Source: Yoonia vestfoldensis SKA53
GTDB lineage: Bacteria; Pseudomonadota; Alphaproteobacteria; Rhodobacterales; Rhodobacteraceae
Length of the DNA stretch: 64,000 nt
Direction: 5' to 3'
Assembly: GCF_000152785.1 (NCBI RefSeq)
Contig: NZ_CH672414.1
Span: 339,615-403,614 of the forward strand
Made by a program: the position numbers and the translations under genes. The notes under the pieces were generated by a model. The model worked only from the letters and a program-made list of their open reading frames with translations. It was not told the DNA's origin and made no database searches. This document shows, piece by piece, positions 54,656 through 63,806 of the stretch (its first letter is position 1; each line of letters begins with the position of its first letter).

Positions 54656-55918
54656 TCACAACGCCCGCCAGCCGATGTCGGACCGGTAAAACCCGCCCGG
54701 CCAGTCGACGCCTTGCGCCATGGCATAGGCCTGTTCATGCGCCTCGGCCAATGACGCGCCGCGCGCGGTGATGTTCAGCACCCGCCCGCCATGCGCCTGA
54801 TACTGGCCCTCAAACCGTTTTGTGCCTGCATGGAACACCATGTGGAAACTATCCGCAGGCTGGCTGTCCAGCCCGCCGATCACGCTGCCCTTGGCGTAAT
54901 CGCCCGGATAGCCGTTGGCCGCCATCACGATGGTCAGCGCATGGTCATCGGCCCAGTTCACGGATATTTCGTGCAGGCGCTGCTCGGCGCAGGCTTGCAG
55001 CAGGTCCAGCACTTGCCCGCCAAGGCGCATCATCAGCACCTGACATTCGGGATCGCCGAAACGCACGTTGTATTCCACCAGCCGTGGCTGGCCGTTTTCG
55101 ATCATCAGCCCGCAGAACAGCACGCCTTGAAACGGGGTGCCGCGCCGCGCCATTTCATCCATCGTGGGTTGGATGATCTCGCGCAGCGCCTTTTGCGTGA
55201 CCTCATCGGTCATCACGGGCGCGGGCGAATAGGCACCCATGCCGCCCGTGTTTGGCCCTTGGTCGCCGTCGAAGGCGCGTTTGTGGTCCTGCGCGGTGCC
55301 TACCGGCAGGATCGTGGTGCCATCACAGAGCACGAAAAACGACGCCTCTTCGCCTTCCATGAATTCCTCGATCACGACAGCGGTGCCAGCGGGGCCGAAA
55401 CTGCCGTCGAACATGTGATCAAGGGCGTCCAATGCCTCGTCCACTGTCATGGCGACAGTGACACCCTTGCCAGCGGCCAGACCGTCAGCCTTGATCACGA
55501 TGGGCGCGCCTTGGGCCTGCACATAGGCGCGCGCGGGGGCCGCTTCGGTGAAACGGGCATAGCCGGCGGTGGGCGCGCCGGCCGCATCGCAGATCGCCTT
55601 GGTAAAGGATTTCGACGCTTCCAGCTGAGCGGCGGCTTGCGACGGGCCAAAAACCAGCGTGCCGGTGCGGCGCAGCCGGTCTGCGACACCGGCCGCCAGC
55701 GGGCCTTCGGGGCCGATGATGACAAAATCAATCGTGTTTTCTTCAACGAAATTGGCGACGGCATCGCCATCAAGGATATTGAGATCGGCACAATCCGCGA
55801 TTTGCGCGATGCCTGCATTGCCCGGCGCCACGATCAGCCGGTCGCATTTGGGGTTCTGCTTGATCGCCCAAGCCAGACTATGTTCGCGTCCGCCGCTGCC
55901 CAGAATAAGGATGTTCAT
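54656..55918 (-). CDS. purD: Phosphoribosylamine-glycine ligase
   Basis: GAR synthetase, the second step of purine synthesis. The 420-residue ATP-grasp protein opens MNILILGSGGREHSLAWAI, has FGPSQAAAQLEASKSFTKAI near residue 93, IKADGLAAGKGVTVAM near 140, and the ATP-grasp metal residues in NVRFGDPECQVLM near 285 (signature RFGDPExQ). Length matches the family. It is monocistronic, divergent from xseA, and shares its terminator with carD. Confidence 0.97.
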   Translation of the reverse strand: MNILILGSGGREHSLAWAIKQNPKCDRLIVAPGNAGIAQIADCADLNILDGDAVANFVEENTIDFVIIGPEGPLAAGVADRLRRTGTLVFGPSQAAAQLEASKSFTKAICDAAGAPTAGYARFTEAAPARAYVQAQGAPIVIKADGLAAGKGVTVAMTVDEALDALDHMFDGSFGPAGTAVVIEEFMEGEEASFFVLCDGTTILPVGTAQDHKRAFDGDQGPNTGGMGAYSPAPVMTDEVTQKALREIIQPTMDEMARRGTPFQGVLFCGLMIENGQPRLVEYNVRFGDPECQVLMMRLGGQVLDLLQACAEQRLHEISVNWADDHALTIVMAANGYPGDYAKGSVIGGLDSQPADSFHMVFHAGTKRFEGQYQAHGGRVLNITARGASLAEAHEQAYAMAQGVDWPGGFYRSDIGWRAL

Positions 55919-56044
55919 GGCCGTCTCTCCGCCTTTGAAAACTTGGGGCGGTCTTAGTCAGGGCTGCGGCAGATCACAAGGCCGGGCTTGGCCTTTGGGT
56001 GGCGCCGCCTTAGGATGCGGCCCAAAGCGCACAGGATCACCCCG

Positions 56045-57544
56045 ATGATGGATTTGTTCGAAGACGGCCCCACCGACAAAAGCGCCGACAACACGCCTGA
56101 ATTTTCCGTGTCCGAGATTTCAGGCGCGGTCAAAAAGACCATCGAAGGCGGCTTTGCCCATATCCGCGTGCGCGGCGAATTGGGGCGCATCTCGCGCCCG
56201 TCATCAGGGCATATCTATCTGGATCTGAAAGACGACCGGTCGGTTCTGTCGGGCATCATCTGGAAAGGCCGCGCCACTGCCCTGACCCACCGGCCAGAGG
56301 AGGGGATGGAGGTCATCGCCACTGGTAAATTGACGACCTTTCCGGGCCAGTCGAAATACCAGATGATCATCGAAGACATCCAGCCCGCCGGTGCCGGTGC
56401 CTTGATGGCGATGCTGGAGAAACGCCGCGTGATGCTGGCGGGCGAAGGGTTGTTTGATGCGGCGCGCAAGAAACCGCTGCCCTATCTGCCCGAGATCATC
56501 GGCGTGGTCACATCGCCATCGGGGGCGGTCATCCGCGATATCCTGCACCGCCTGCGCGACCGTTTTCCGCGCAAGGTGCTGGTTTGGCCGGTCGCCGTGC
56601 AAGGCCAGAAATGCGCAGCCGAGGTCGCCGCGGCCATCGACGGGTTCAACCGCCTGACGCCGGGCGGTGCCTTGCCGCGCCCTGATCTGATTATCGTGGC
56701 GCGTGGCGGCGGATCGCTGGAGGATCTTTGGGGGTTCAACGAGGAAATCGTTGTGCGCGCGGCCGCCGCATCCGACATTCCGCTGATTTCCGCCGTGGGC
56801 CATGAAACCGACACCACGCTGATCGATTTTGCTGCCGATATACGCGCGCCCACGCCGACGGCGGCGGCGGAACTGGCCGTGCCGGTGCGGATCGAGCTTT
56901 TGGCCTTTGTGGACCAGCAAGGCGCGCGGCTGGTGCGCGCGCTGTCCAACGGCGTGCAGACCCGCCGCCAGCGATTGCGCGATCTGGCGCGCGCCTTGCC
57001 GCGGGTGGACACGCTGGCCGATGGGCCACGCCAGCGGCTGGATTACCTGGCCGACCGGCTGCCGGCAGCCCTGCGGCAGGCGGCGGCGCAAAAGCGGTTG
57101 CAACTGAGCGATGCGGCCCTGCGCCCCGCGATCTTGCAACGCCGACTGGCCGAGGATCGCAGGCGGCTGTCGGCATTGTCGGACCGGCTCGCGCCCGCCT
57201 TGCAACGCCGTAGTCGTGATGCAGCGGTGACGCTGGAACGGGCAGGGCGCGGATTGCGCTGTGATCTGTTGCAGACACGGCTGGACCGGCAGGCCGAACG
57301 GCTGAGCAGCGTGCTTGCGCGCCTGTCGGACCGCGCGACGCGCCAACAGACAGAACGGACTGCAAGGCTGGCCGCCCTTGACCGGCTGCGCGAAACCTTG
57401 GGGTATATGGAAACGCTCAAACGCGGCTATGCGGTGGTGCGTGCGGGCGATGTGCTGGTCACCGATACGGTGGCTGCGGCCAAGGCGGATCATCTGGAAA
57501 TCCAGTTCGCCGATGGTCGGATCGCGGTGGCGTCACGACGATAG
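56045..57544 (+). CDS. xseA: Exodeoxyribonuclease VII large subunit
   Basis: XseA forms the ExoVII nuclease with XseB and degrades single-stranded DNA. The 499-residue protein has an N-terminal OB-fold (FAHIRVRGELGRISRPSSGH near residue 37) and the catalytic core with VTSPSGAVIRDILHRLRDRFP near 158, VARGGGSLEDLWGFNEE near 219 and SAVGHETDTTLIDFAADIRAPTPTAA near 251. A long coiled coil, about residues 300-440, is rich in Arg, Leu and Gln. Two ATGs lie together; 56045 has better spacing from AGGA. Its end overlaps the convergent secreted-protein gene by 12 bases. Confidence 0.95.
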   Translation: MMDLFEDGPTDKSADNTPEFSVSEISGAVKKTIEGGFAHIRVRGELGRISRPSSGHIYLDLKDDRSVLSGIIWKGRATALTHRPEEGMEVIATGKLTTFPGQSKYQMIIEDIQPAGAGALMAMLEKRRVMLAGEGLFDAARKKPLPYLPEIIGVVTSPSGAVIRDILHRLRDRFPRKVLVWPVAVQGQKCAAEVAAAIDGFNRLTPGGALPRPDLIIVARGGGSLEDLWGFNEEIVVRAAAASDIPLISAVGHETDTTLIDFAADIRAPTPTAAAELAVPVRIELLAFVDQQGARLVRALSNGVQTRRQRLRDLARALPRVDTLADGPRQRLDYLADRLPAALRQAAAQKRLQLSDAALRPAILQRRLAEDRRRLSALSDRLAPALQRRSRDAAVTLERAGRGLRCDLLQTRLDRQAERLSSVLARLSDRATRQQTERTARLAALDRLRETLGYMETLKRGYAVVRAGDVLVTDTVAAAKADHLEIQFADGRIAVASRR

Positions 57545-58000
57545 ATTGTTGCAGATCAGCGGTTCGTCGGCATCGGTTTCATAGATCACGGTGCCATCGG
57601 GGACATTGATAAATGTGGCCCACATCGTGCCCTTTTGCAGATAGGTCGCCCAGCATTTGGGTTCGGGATCGTCGTCATAAATAAAGCAGATATTACCTTT
57701 GCTTTCATACCAGGTTCCGTACATGCAGGTTCCGTCAAAAGCCGACCACATGACACGGCGACCTGGCAGATAAGCCTCGATTCCATAGGCGGGGTTGGTG
57801 TCGGTACGAAAGGTGATCGTGCGGCCTGTGACATGGGCGTCAAATGCCTCGCCTGTCATCTTGTTCTGAGCGTTGGCTTGTGTTGTCAGCAGCAACAGCA
57901 AACCGACATTGCGCAGCGCGCCAGCTGCCCACCGATATATCCGTGATCTGCATCCGTGCAGGCAATCTTGGCGCTGGGCCGGGGGCGTGGGGTCGATCAT
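57533..58000 (-). CDS. Secreted protein of unknown function
   Basis: A 155-residue protein. After a basic N-terminus, GLLLLLTTQANAQNK (about residues 33-47) is a signal-peptide core with cleavage likely after ANA. The mature 110 residues contain several cysteines (near CMYGTW, ICFIYDDDP, KCWATYL, LICNNL), possibly two disulfides, and the strand-like segments GRTITFRTDTN and GRRVMWSAFDGT. No family is recognised with certainty. The long region before the signal core suggests the true start may lie downstream, but no in-frame ATG is there. Confidence 0.65.
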   Translation of the reverse strand: MIDPTPPAQRQDCLHGCRSRIYRWAAGALRNVGLLLLLTTQANAQNKMTGEAFDAHVTGRTITFRTDTNPAYGIEAYLPGRRVMWSAFDGTCMYGTWYESKGNICFIYDDDPEPKCWATYLQKGTMWATFINVPDGTVIYETDADEPLICNNLSS

Positions 58001-58137
58001 CCGTCAAGATTAGCACGGCCGCTGCCTGCGATGAAGCGAAACTGCGTGGCTGCGTGCTTTGGTCTCTGGGGCGTCGCTTTTGCGTGGTTTGCAGGGCAGG
58101 CGCGGGCTATGCTGCGCCAAAATAGGGGAATGCGGGC

Positions 58138-59823
58138 ATGGCCAAGGACAACCAAGACGGCATCTGGAAATCCGGCAAAGGCAAAGGGCGACATACCACC
58201 AAGGGTCGCCAGTTGGATGATGGCGCCATGGCGGAGATCCTTGCGCTGTTGGGCGACAGGCCGCGCCGCCGCGATCTGCTGATCGAGTTTCTGCATCTGG
58301 TGCAGGATGCAAATGGCCATCTGTCCGCCGCCCATTTGCGTGCGCTGGCCGAGGAAATGCGCCTGTCACAGGCCGAGGTGTACGAGGTCGCCACCTTTTA
58401 CGCCCATTTCGACGTGGTCAAGGAAAGCGAGACACCGCCGCCCGCCCTGACGATCCGCGTTTGCGACAGCCTGTCATGCGAATTGGCCGGTGCGCAGGCG
58501 CTGAAAGCGGCGCTGGAAGACGGGCTTGACCCCGCACAGGTCCGTGTTTTGCGCGCGCCTTGCATGGGGCGCTGTGATACCGCGCCTGTGCTGGAAATCG
58601 GGCACAACCATATCGACCATGCCACCCCTGCAAAGGTGCAGGCGGCGATTGTGGCGGATGACACCCATGCGCATCTGCCCGATTACCAGACCTTGGCGTC
58701 CTATTGCGCCGATGGCGGTTATGCCGTGCTGGAACACTTGCGCGCGCAAGGCGACTGGCAGGCGGTGCAGGACAAGGTGCTGGCCTCTGGCCTGCGCGGA
58801 TTGGGCGGTGCGGGCTTTCCGTCGGGCCGCAAATGGGGTTTCGTGCGCGCCCATGCCGGCCCCCGCTATCTGGCCGTGAACGGCGATGAAGGCGAACCTG
58901 GCACGTTCAAGGACCGCTATTATCTGGAACGCACGCCGCATGTCTTTCTCGAAGGGATGCTGATCGCCGCCTGGGCGGTCGAGGCGCAGACCTGTTTCAT
59001 CTATATGCGCGATGAATATCCCGCCGTGCTGGCGATTCTGCGCCGCGAGATTGCGGCACTGGAACAGGCGGGGATCGTTGCGCCCGGTTTCATCGACCTG
59101 CGGCGGGGTGCAGGCGCTTATATCTGCGGCGAGGAATCCGCGATGATCGAAAGCATCGAAGGCAAGCGTGGTATCCCCCGCCACCGCCCGCCTTTCGTGG
59201 CCGAGGTTGGTCTCTTTGGCCGCCCGACGCTGGTGCATAATGTCGAAACCCTGCTTTGGGTGGCGCGGGTGTGCCGCGAGGGGCCGGATATCCTGAGCAG
59301 CGTGGAAAAGAACGGGCGCAAGGGGCTGCGGTCCTATTCCGTTTCGGGGCGGGTGGCGCAGCCGGGCATGTATGTCCTGCCCGCAGGATCGACGATCACC
59401 GATATCATTGCGGCGGCGGGCGGGATGGCGGCTGGCCATGTGTTCAAAGCCTATCAGCCGGGTGGGCCGTCCTCGGGGCTGTTGCCTGCGACGATGGCGG
59501 ATGTGCCGCTGGATTTCGATACATTGCAGCCGCACGACACGTTCATTGGGTCAGCCGCCGTTGTCGTCCTTTCGCAGCAGGACCGCGCGCGCGATGCTGC
59601 CCTGAACATGCTGCGGTTTTTCGAGGATGAAAGTTGCGGACAATGCACGCCCTGTCGTGTCGGTTGCCAGAAAGCGGTGCAACTGATGCAGGCCCCCGAA
59701 TGGGACCGCGCCTTGCTGGGCGATCTGTGTACCGCGATGGCGGATGCATCGATCTGCGGGTTGGGGCAGGCGGCCCCGAACCCGATCCGGCTAGTGATGC
59801 GCCATTTCAGCGACGAGATCTGA
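58138..59823 (+). CDS. Fused NuoE-NuoF-type NADH dehydrogenase subunit (FdsG-FdsB-like)
   Basis: The 561-residue protein joins two complex I-like modules. The N-terminal NuoE part has [2Fe-2S] ligands Cys109, Cys114, Cys142 and Cys146. The NuoF part has the FMN loop GLRGLGGAGFPSG (218-230), the NADH site NGDEGEPGTFKDR near 258 and a [4Fe-4S] set Cys500, Cys503, Cys506, Cys540. Such proteins are diaphorase subunits of NAD-dependent formate dehydrogenases or related hydrogenases. No molybdenum-binding subunit is adjacent; ftsY follows instead. A hairpin element marks its end, so it is a single-gene transcript. Confidence 0.88.
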   Translation: MAKDNQDGIWKSGKGKGRHTTKGRQLDDGAMAEILALLGDRPRRRDLLIEFLHLVQDANGHLSAAHLRALAEEMRLSQAEVYEVATFYAHFDVVKESETPPPALTIRVCDSLSCELAGAQALKAALEDGLDPAQVRVLRAPCMGRCDTAPVLEIGHNHIDHATPAKVQAAIVADDTHAHLPDYQTLASYCADGGYAVLEHLRAQGDWQAVQDKVLASGLRGLGGAGFPSGRKWGFVRAHAGPRYLAVNGDEGEPGTFKDRYYLERTPHVFLEGMLIAAWAVEAQTCFIYMRDEYPAVLAILRREIAALEQAGIVAPGFIDLRRGAGAYICGEESAMIESIEGKRGIPRHRPPFVAEVGLFGRPTLVHNVETLLWVARVCREGPDILSSVEKNGRKGLRSYSVSGRVAQPGMYVLPAGSTITDIIAAAGGMAAGHVFKAYQPGGPSSGLLPATMADVPLDFDTLQPHDTFIGSAAVVVLSQQDRARDAALNMLRFFEDESCGQCTPCRVGCQKAVQLMQAPEWDRALLGDLCTAMADASICGLGQAAPNPIRLVMRHFSDEI

Positions 59824-59829
59824 CGCTGC

Positions 59830-59886
59830 CTGCGGCTGTGCCGCAGTTGCGGCGCTCCGCGCGGGGATATTTATGCTCGGAAGATG
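59830..59886 (+). repeat. Intergenic hairpin/ATTTAT element, copy H (type 2)
   Basis: A hairpin CTGCGGC-tgt-GCCGCAG and a second short GCG-ctc-CGC precede GCGGGGATATTTATGCTCGG and AAGATGG. It starts seven bases after the NuoEF stop. The T-run is broken by an A, unlike copies C and E. Confidence 0.65.
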
Positions 59887-59958
59887 GCGGGGCGTGGTCT
59901 TTTCAATTCCGGGCGGAATGGCTAGGTCTTTGCGCAGAAGTCATGAAAGGCTGTTCCG

Positions 59959-60930
59959 ATGGCGTTCTTCAGCAAGCTCAAAGAGAGGATGTTCAAATCC
60001 TCGGCCAAGATTGACGCGGGGTTGGATGCAATTGTCGCAGAGCCCGCGCCGAAACCTGGCCTGATCGGTAGGCTTTTGGCGCCGACCGAGGCGCAGCGCC
60101 GCGCGCTTGACGATGCCATGCTCGAAGAGCTGGAAGACCTGCTGATCGCGGCCGATATGGGCGTCGAAACTGCGCAGCGCGTGATCGCCAATATCGCCGA
60201 AGGGCATCTGGGCAAGCGTGTCTCGGTCGAGGAGGTCAAGCGCCTGCTGATGGCCGAGGTGGTGCGGATCATGGAACCTGTGGCGCGCCCTTTGCCGATC
60301 TATGCCAAAACGCCGCAGGTCGTGCTGGTCGTCGGCGTCAACGGATCGGGCAAGACCACGACGATCGGCAAGCTGGCCAGCCAGTTCCGCGCGGCCGGCA
60401 AGAACGTGGTGATCGCAGCGGGTGATACGTTTCGCGCTGCGGCCGTTGAGCAATTGCAGGTCTGGGGGCAGCGCGCGGGCGTGCCGGTGCTGACAGCGCC
60501 CGAAGGGTCGGACCCTGCCAGCCTGGCCTATGATGCGATGACCAAGGCGCAGGCGGATGGCGCCGATCTTTTGATGATCGACACCGCAGGGCGGCTGCAA
60601 AACCGTGCTGACTTGATGGAAGAGCTGTCCAAGATTGTCCGCGTGATCCGCAAGAAAGACCCAGATGCGCCCCATAATGTGCTATTGGTGCTGGATGCCA
60701 CCACAGGGCAGAACGCGGTGCAGCAGGTCAAGGTGTTTCAGGAACTGGCTGCTGTGTCGGGTCTGGTGATGACCAAGCTGGATGGCACAGCCAAGGGCGG
60801 CGTGCTGGTGTCGCTGGCCGACAGGTTCGGCCTGCCGATCCATGCCATCGGCGTGGGTGAACAGATCGACGATCTGGCACCTTTTGATCCCGAGGAATTC
60901 GCCGCGGCCCTTGTCGGTCTGGACCTATAG
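59959..60930 (+). CDS. ftsY: Signal recognition particle receptor FtsY
   Basis: FtsY is the membrane-associated SRP receptor GTPase. The 323-residue protein lacks the long acidic A domain of enterobacteria. Its N domain (about 20-100) precedes the G domain with GVNGSGKTTTIGKL near residue 122, GDTFRAAAVEQLQ near 155, DTAGRLQNRADLMEEL near 209 and TKLDGTAKGGVL near 270. AAAGG lies before the ATG. It follows a hairpin element by 70 bases and precedes the EamA transporter by six bases. Confidence 0.96.
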   Translation: MAFFSKLKERMFKSSAKIDAGLDAIVAEPAPKPGLIGRLLAPTEAQRRALDDAMLEELEDLLIAADMGVETAQRVIANIAEGHLGKRVSVEEVKRLLMAEVVRIMEPVARPLPIYAKTPQVVLVVGVNGSGKTTTIGKLASQFRAAGKNVVIAAGDTFRAAAVEQLQVWGQRAGVPVLTAPEGSDPASLAYDAMTKAQADGADLLMIDTAGRLQNRADLMEELSKIVRVIRKKDPDAPHNVLLVLDATTGQNAVQQVKVFQELAAVSGLVMTKLDGTAKGGVLVSLADRFGLPIHAIGVGEQIDDLAPFDPEEFAAALVGLDL

Positions 60931-60936
60931 GCGGCG

Positions 60937-61848
60937 TTGGACAATCTTGCCGCCTATCTGATCGCTGTTGCTGGCACGCCAGAGGGCGCGCGGCTGGCCA
61001 CGATCCTTGCGCTGGTGTCGGCGCTGGCCCATGCGGTGTTCGGGGCGTTGCAAAAGGGGCGCCATGATCCCTGGCTGACGCGGGGCGCGATTGATTTATG
61101 GCTGGTGGTGTTTTCGGCCCCTGTCGCGCTGTTTGTCGTGCCGTGGCCGAATGCGGCGACCGCGCTGATCCTTGTGGGGGCGGTTGGCATCCATTTCGCC
61201 TATAAGGTCGCAATGGCAAGCGCCTATGAAAAGGCCGCCTTTACCGTAGTTTACCCCGTGGTGCGCGGCACCGGGCCGCTGGTCACGGTGATCGCGGCAT
61301 CGGTGTTTTTCGGGGAACATTTCACGCCATTGCAATGGGTTGGCATGGGCTGTTTGTCAGGGGGCATCTTGTTATTGGCGCTGCGCAACCTGGCTGAAGA
61401 AAAGCTTGATCCCGCCGCGCTGCGTGCTGGGCTGGCCTGGGCGTTGATGGGCGGGCTTCTGGTGGCGGTCTATACCACCTATGACGCTTACGGCATCCGG
61501 CAGGCGCCGGACGCTTTCACCTTTTTGGCATGGTTCTTTTTCGTCACCGCGCTGGATTTTCCGGTGTTGGCACTGCATCGGTACCGGCGGATGGATAACC
61601 CGCCGGTGCTGGCCCCGCTGATGTGGCGCGGGGTGATCGGGGCGCTGGTGGCTTGGGTCAGTTTCGGGGGCGTGATGCTGGCCACCATGGTTGGCAAAGT
61701 CGGCGAGGCGGCTGTGCTGCGCGAAACATCCACCGTTTTTGCCGCGTTGATCGGCTGGTTCATCCTGCGCGAAAAGGTGGGGCCACGCCGATTGTTGCTG
61801 ATGACATTGGTTGCCTTGGGCGCCGTGATCGTGGAAACGGGAGGCTGA
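60937..61848 (+). CDS. EamA/DMT-family membrane transporter
   Basis: The 303-residue protein has about ten hydrophobic segments in two repeats of five, the EamA (drug/metabolite transporter) pattern. The first repeat starts near residue 20 and contains KVAMASAYEKAAFTVVYPVVRGTGPLVT-like signature residues near 90-115 (VVYPVVRGTGPLV). The second repeat ends with VFAALIGWFILREKVGPRR near 270. It starts with TTG at 60937, six bases after ftsY, and lies 11 bases before yciB. The substrate is unknown. Confidence 0.82.
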   Translation: MDNLAAYLIAVAGTPEGARLATILALVSALAHAVFGALQKGRHDPWLTRGAIDLWLVVFSAPVALFVVPWPNAATALILVGAVGIHFAYKVAMASAYEKAAFTVVYPVVRGTGPLVTVIAASVFFGEHFTPLQWVGMGCLSGGILLLALRNLAEEKLDPAALRAGLAWALMGGLLVAVYTTYDAYGIRQAPDAFTFLAWFFFVTALDFPVLALHRYRRMDNPPVLAPLMWRGVIGALVAWVSFGGVMLATMVGKVGEAAVLRETSTVFAALIGWFILREKVGPRRLLLMTLVALGAVIVETGG

Positions 61849-61859
61849 AGGAGATACGC

Positions 61860-62468
61860 ATGACCAAAACCATCAACCCGATCCTGAAACAGGTGCTGGA
61901 ACTGGGCCCAACGCTTGCGTTTTTCCTGATCTATCTGCGGATCAAGGATGATACGTATACTTTTGCAGGCACCGATTATTCGGGTTTCATCGTGGCCGCG
62001 CTGGTTTTCGTGCCGATCCTATTGGTGGCGATGACGATCCTATGGGTACTGACCGGCAAGTTGAGCCGTATGCAGGTGTTCACTGCTTTCATGGTGATCT
62101 TTTTCGGCGGGCTGACGGCGTATTTCAACGACGAGCGTTTTTTCAAAATGAAAACCACCATCGTTTATGGGGCCATGGCGGGGCTTTTGGGGATCGGTCT
62201 GTTGCGCGGGCAGAGCTATCTGCAGTTCGTGATGGAAGAATTCCTGCCGATGCAGCGCGCAGGATGGATGATTTTCACCAAACGGCTGGCCTTTATCTTT
62301 GTCGTGCTGGCCATCGCTAACGAAATCATCTGGCGCACCCAATCGACCGAAACCTGGGTCAAGTTGGAAACCTTTGCCTTTCCGGCCGTGCTGTTCTTGT
62401 TCTTGTGGGTCCAGATCATCGGCTTGCAAAAGTACCTGATCGAAGACCCGCAGCAATCCAAGGACTGA
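61860..62468 (+). CDS. ispZ: Septation protein A / YciB inner-membrane-spanning protein
   Basis: The 202-residue protein matches the YciB/IspZ family, linked to cell-division and envelope integrity in enterobacteria and septation in Shigella. It has five to six hydrophobic segments (for example residues 18-30, 43-62, 75-88, 140-158 and 175-190). The family opening is KQVLELGPTLAFFLIY (residues 9-24). AAGGAGAT precedes the ATG at 61860. It follows the EamA gene by 11 bases and ends the ftsY-eamA-ispZ run. Confidence 0.9.
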   Translation: MTKTINPILKQVLELGPTLAFFLIYLRIKDDTYTFAGTDYSGFIVAALVFVPILLVAMTILWVLTGKLSRMQVFTAFMVIFFGGLTAYFNDERFFKMKTTIVYGAMAGLLGIGLLRGQSYLQFVMEEFLPMQRAGWMIFTKRLAFIFVVLAIANEIIWRTQSTETWVKLETFAFPAVLFLFLWVQIIGLQKYLIEDPQQSKD

Positions 62469-62477
62469 CGCCACCCA

Positions 62478-62506
62478 TTGACGTGGGCGATGCTGCGGCC
62501 TATGCC
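62478..62506 (+). promoter_or_regulatory. Candidate sigma-70 promoter of metZ
   Basis: TTGACG at 62478 and TATGCC at 62501 are separated by exactly 17 bases. The expected transcription start (about 62513) coincides with the 5' end of the SAM-II riboswitch, which strengthens the call. Confidence 0.6.
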
Positions 62507-62509
62507 AGA

Positions 62510-62566
62510 CGCCGTGGTGATTTGTTTCCGGATTGCAGGCCACGTAAAACATTCTGCTAAAAAGGT
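62510..62566 (+). promoter_or_regulatory. SAM-II riboswitch upstream of metZ
   Basis: The leader contains CGTGGTGATTTG, then TTGCAGGCCACGTAAAACA and GCTAAAAAGG. These match the conserved core of the SAM-II (metA-type) riboswitch in order and spacing. GTGG pairs with CCAC to make P1, and the A-rich 3' part forms the pseudoknot. It would repress metZ when S-adenosylmethionine is high. Confidence 0.9.
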
Positions 62567-62580
62567 GGCGGGTTTCATAG

Positions 62581-62612
62581 CCCCGATACCTTTGCCGGTG
62601 TCGGGGTTTTTT
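62581..62612 (+). terminator. Intrinsic terminator in the metZ leader
   Basis: CCCCGATACC-tttgcc-GGTGTCGGGG forms a 10-bp stem with one G-U pair, followed by TTTTTT. It lies 15 bases after the riboswitch core and 28 before metZ, so SAM binding probably favours termination here. Confidence 0.85.
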
Positions 62613-62639
62613 GATGCGCCACGGGCGCGAGGGCAGATG

Positions 62640-63806
62640 ATGAGTGACTGGAACAAACGCACCAAGGCGGTGCATCACGGCATCCGGCGCAGCCAGTATG
62701 GCGAGGTCAGCGAAGCAATCTTCATGACGCAAGGCTTTGTCTATGACAGCGCCGAAGCCGCCGAGGCGCGGTTCATCAAGGCGGGTGCGGATGAATTCAT
62801 CTATGCCCGCTATGGCAACCCGACCGTGGCCATGTTCGAAGACCGAATCGCCGCATTGGAAGGCACCGAGGACGGCTTTGCCACTGCGTCTGGCATGGCG
62901 GCCGTGCATGGAGCGCTTGCCGCGATGCTCAAGGCCGGTGATCACGTTGTCTCGGCGCGCGCGCTGTTCGGATCGTGCCTGTATATCTTGCAAGAGGTGC
63001 TGACCCGTTTCGGGGTTCAGGTAACATTCGTTGACGGCACTGATCTGGCTGCATGGCAGGCCGCGATCCGGCCCGACACCAAGGTGGTGTTTTTCGAAAG
63101 CATCTCGAACCCTACGCTGGAAGTTGTCGATATCAAGGCGGTTGCCGATCTGGCGCATGCCCATGGCGCGACGGTGATCGTGGATAATGTATTTTCGACG
63201 CCGGTATTTTCGGATGCGGTGGCTTTGGGCGCGGATGTGATCATCTATTCCGCGACCAAACATATCGACGGGCAGGGGCGGGCCTTGGGTGGGGTGATCC
63301 TTGGGACGCGCGATTTCATCCGCGGCACGGTTGAACCTTTTATGAAACATACCGGCGGGTCGATGTCGCCGTTCACGGCCTGGCTGATGCTCAAGGGGCT
63401 GGAAACCATGGAATTGCGCGTGCGCGCGCAGGCGGCCAGCGCGCAGCATATCGCGCAGGCACTGGCGGCTGATGGCACGCTGCGGGTGATCTATCCGGGT
63501 CTGGCTGATCATCCGCAACATGCGCTGACAATGGCGCAGATGGGGGCGGGCGGCACCGTGATGGCGATTGACGTAGGCAGCAAGGATGCGGCATTTGCGC
63601 TGCTCAACCGATTGGAAATATTCACGATTTCCAATAATCTGGGCGATGCAAAATCAATCGTCACCCATCCTGCGACGACAACGCATCAGCGGCTTGATGC
63701 TGCCACCAAGCTGGAGCTGGGGATCACCCCTGGGTTGATCCGTTGCAGCATCGGTCTGGAAGATCCCGATGATCTGTTGGCCGATCTGCGCGCGGCAATC
63801 GGGTAA
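62640..63806 (+). CDS. metZ: O-succinylhomoserine sulfhydrylase
   Basis: MetZ makes homocysteine directly from O-succinylhomoserine and sulfide. The 388-residue PLP enzyme belongs to the Cys/Met metabolism family, with the Schiff-base lysine in YSATKHIDGQGRALGG (Lys207), FIYARYGNPTVAMFE near residue 53, and VDNVFSTPV near 181. The family cannot be told from cystathionine enzymes by eye alone, but the N-terminus and the SAM-II switch favour MetZ. ATG at 62640 has GAGGG upstream; 62637 is also possible. The hom gene at 13.5 kb supplies homoserine. Confidence 0.88.
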   Translation: MSDWNKRTKAVHHGIRRSQYGEVSEAIFMTQGFVYDSAEAAEARFIKAGADEFIYARYGNPTVAMFEDRIAALEGTEDGFATASGMAAVHGALAAMLKAGDHVVSARALFGSCLYILQEVLTRFGVQVTFVDGTDLAAWQAAIRPDTKVVFFESISNPTLEVVDIKAVADLAHAHGATVIVDNVFSTPVFSDAVALGADVIIYSATKHIDGQGRALGGVILGTRDFIRGTVEPFMKHTGGSMSPFTAWLMLKGLETMELRVRAQAASAQHIAQALAADGTLRVIYPGLADHPQHALTMAQMGAGGTVMAIDVGSKDAAFALLNRLEIFTISNNLGDAKSIVTHPATTTHQRLDAATKLELGITPGLIRCSIGLEDPDDLLADLRAAIG

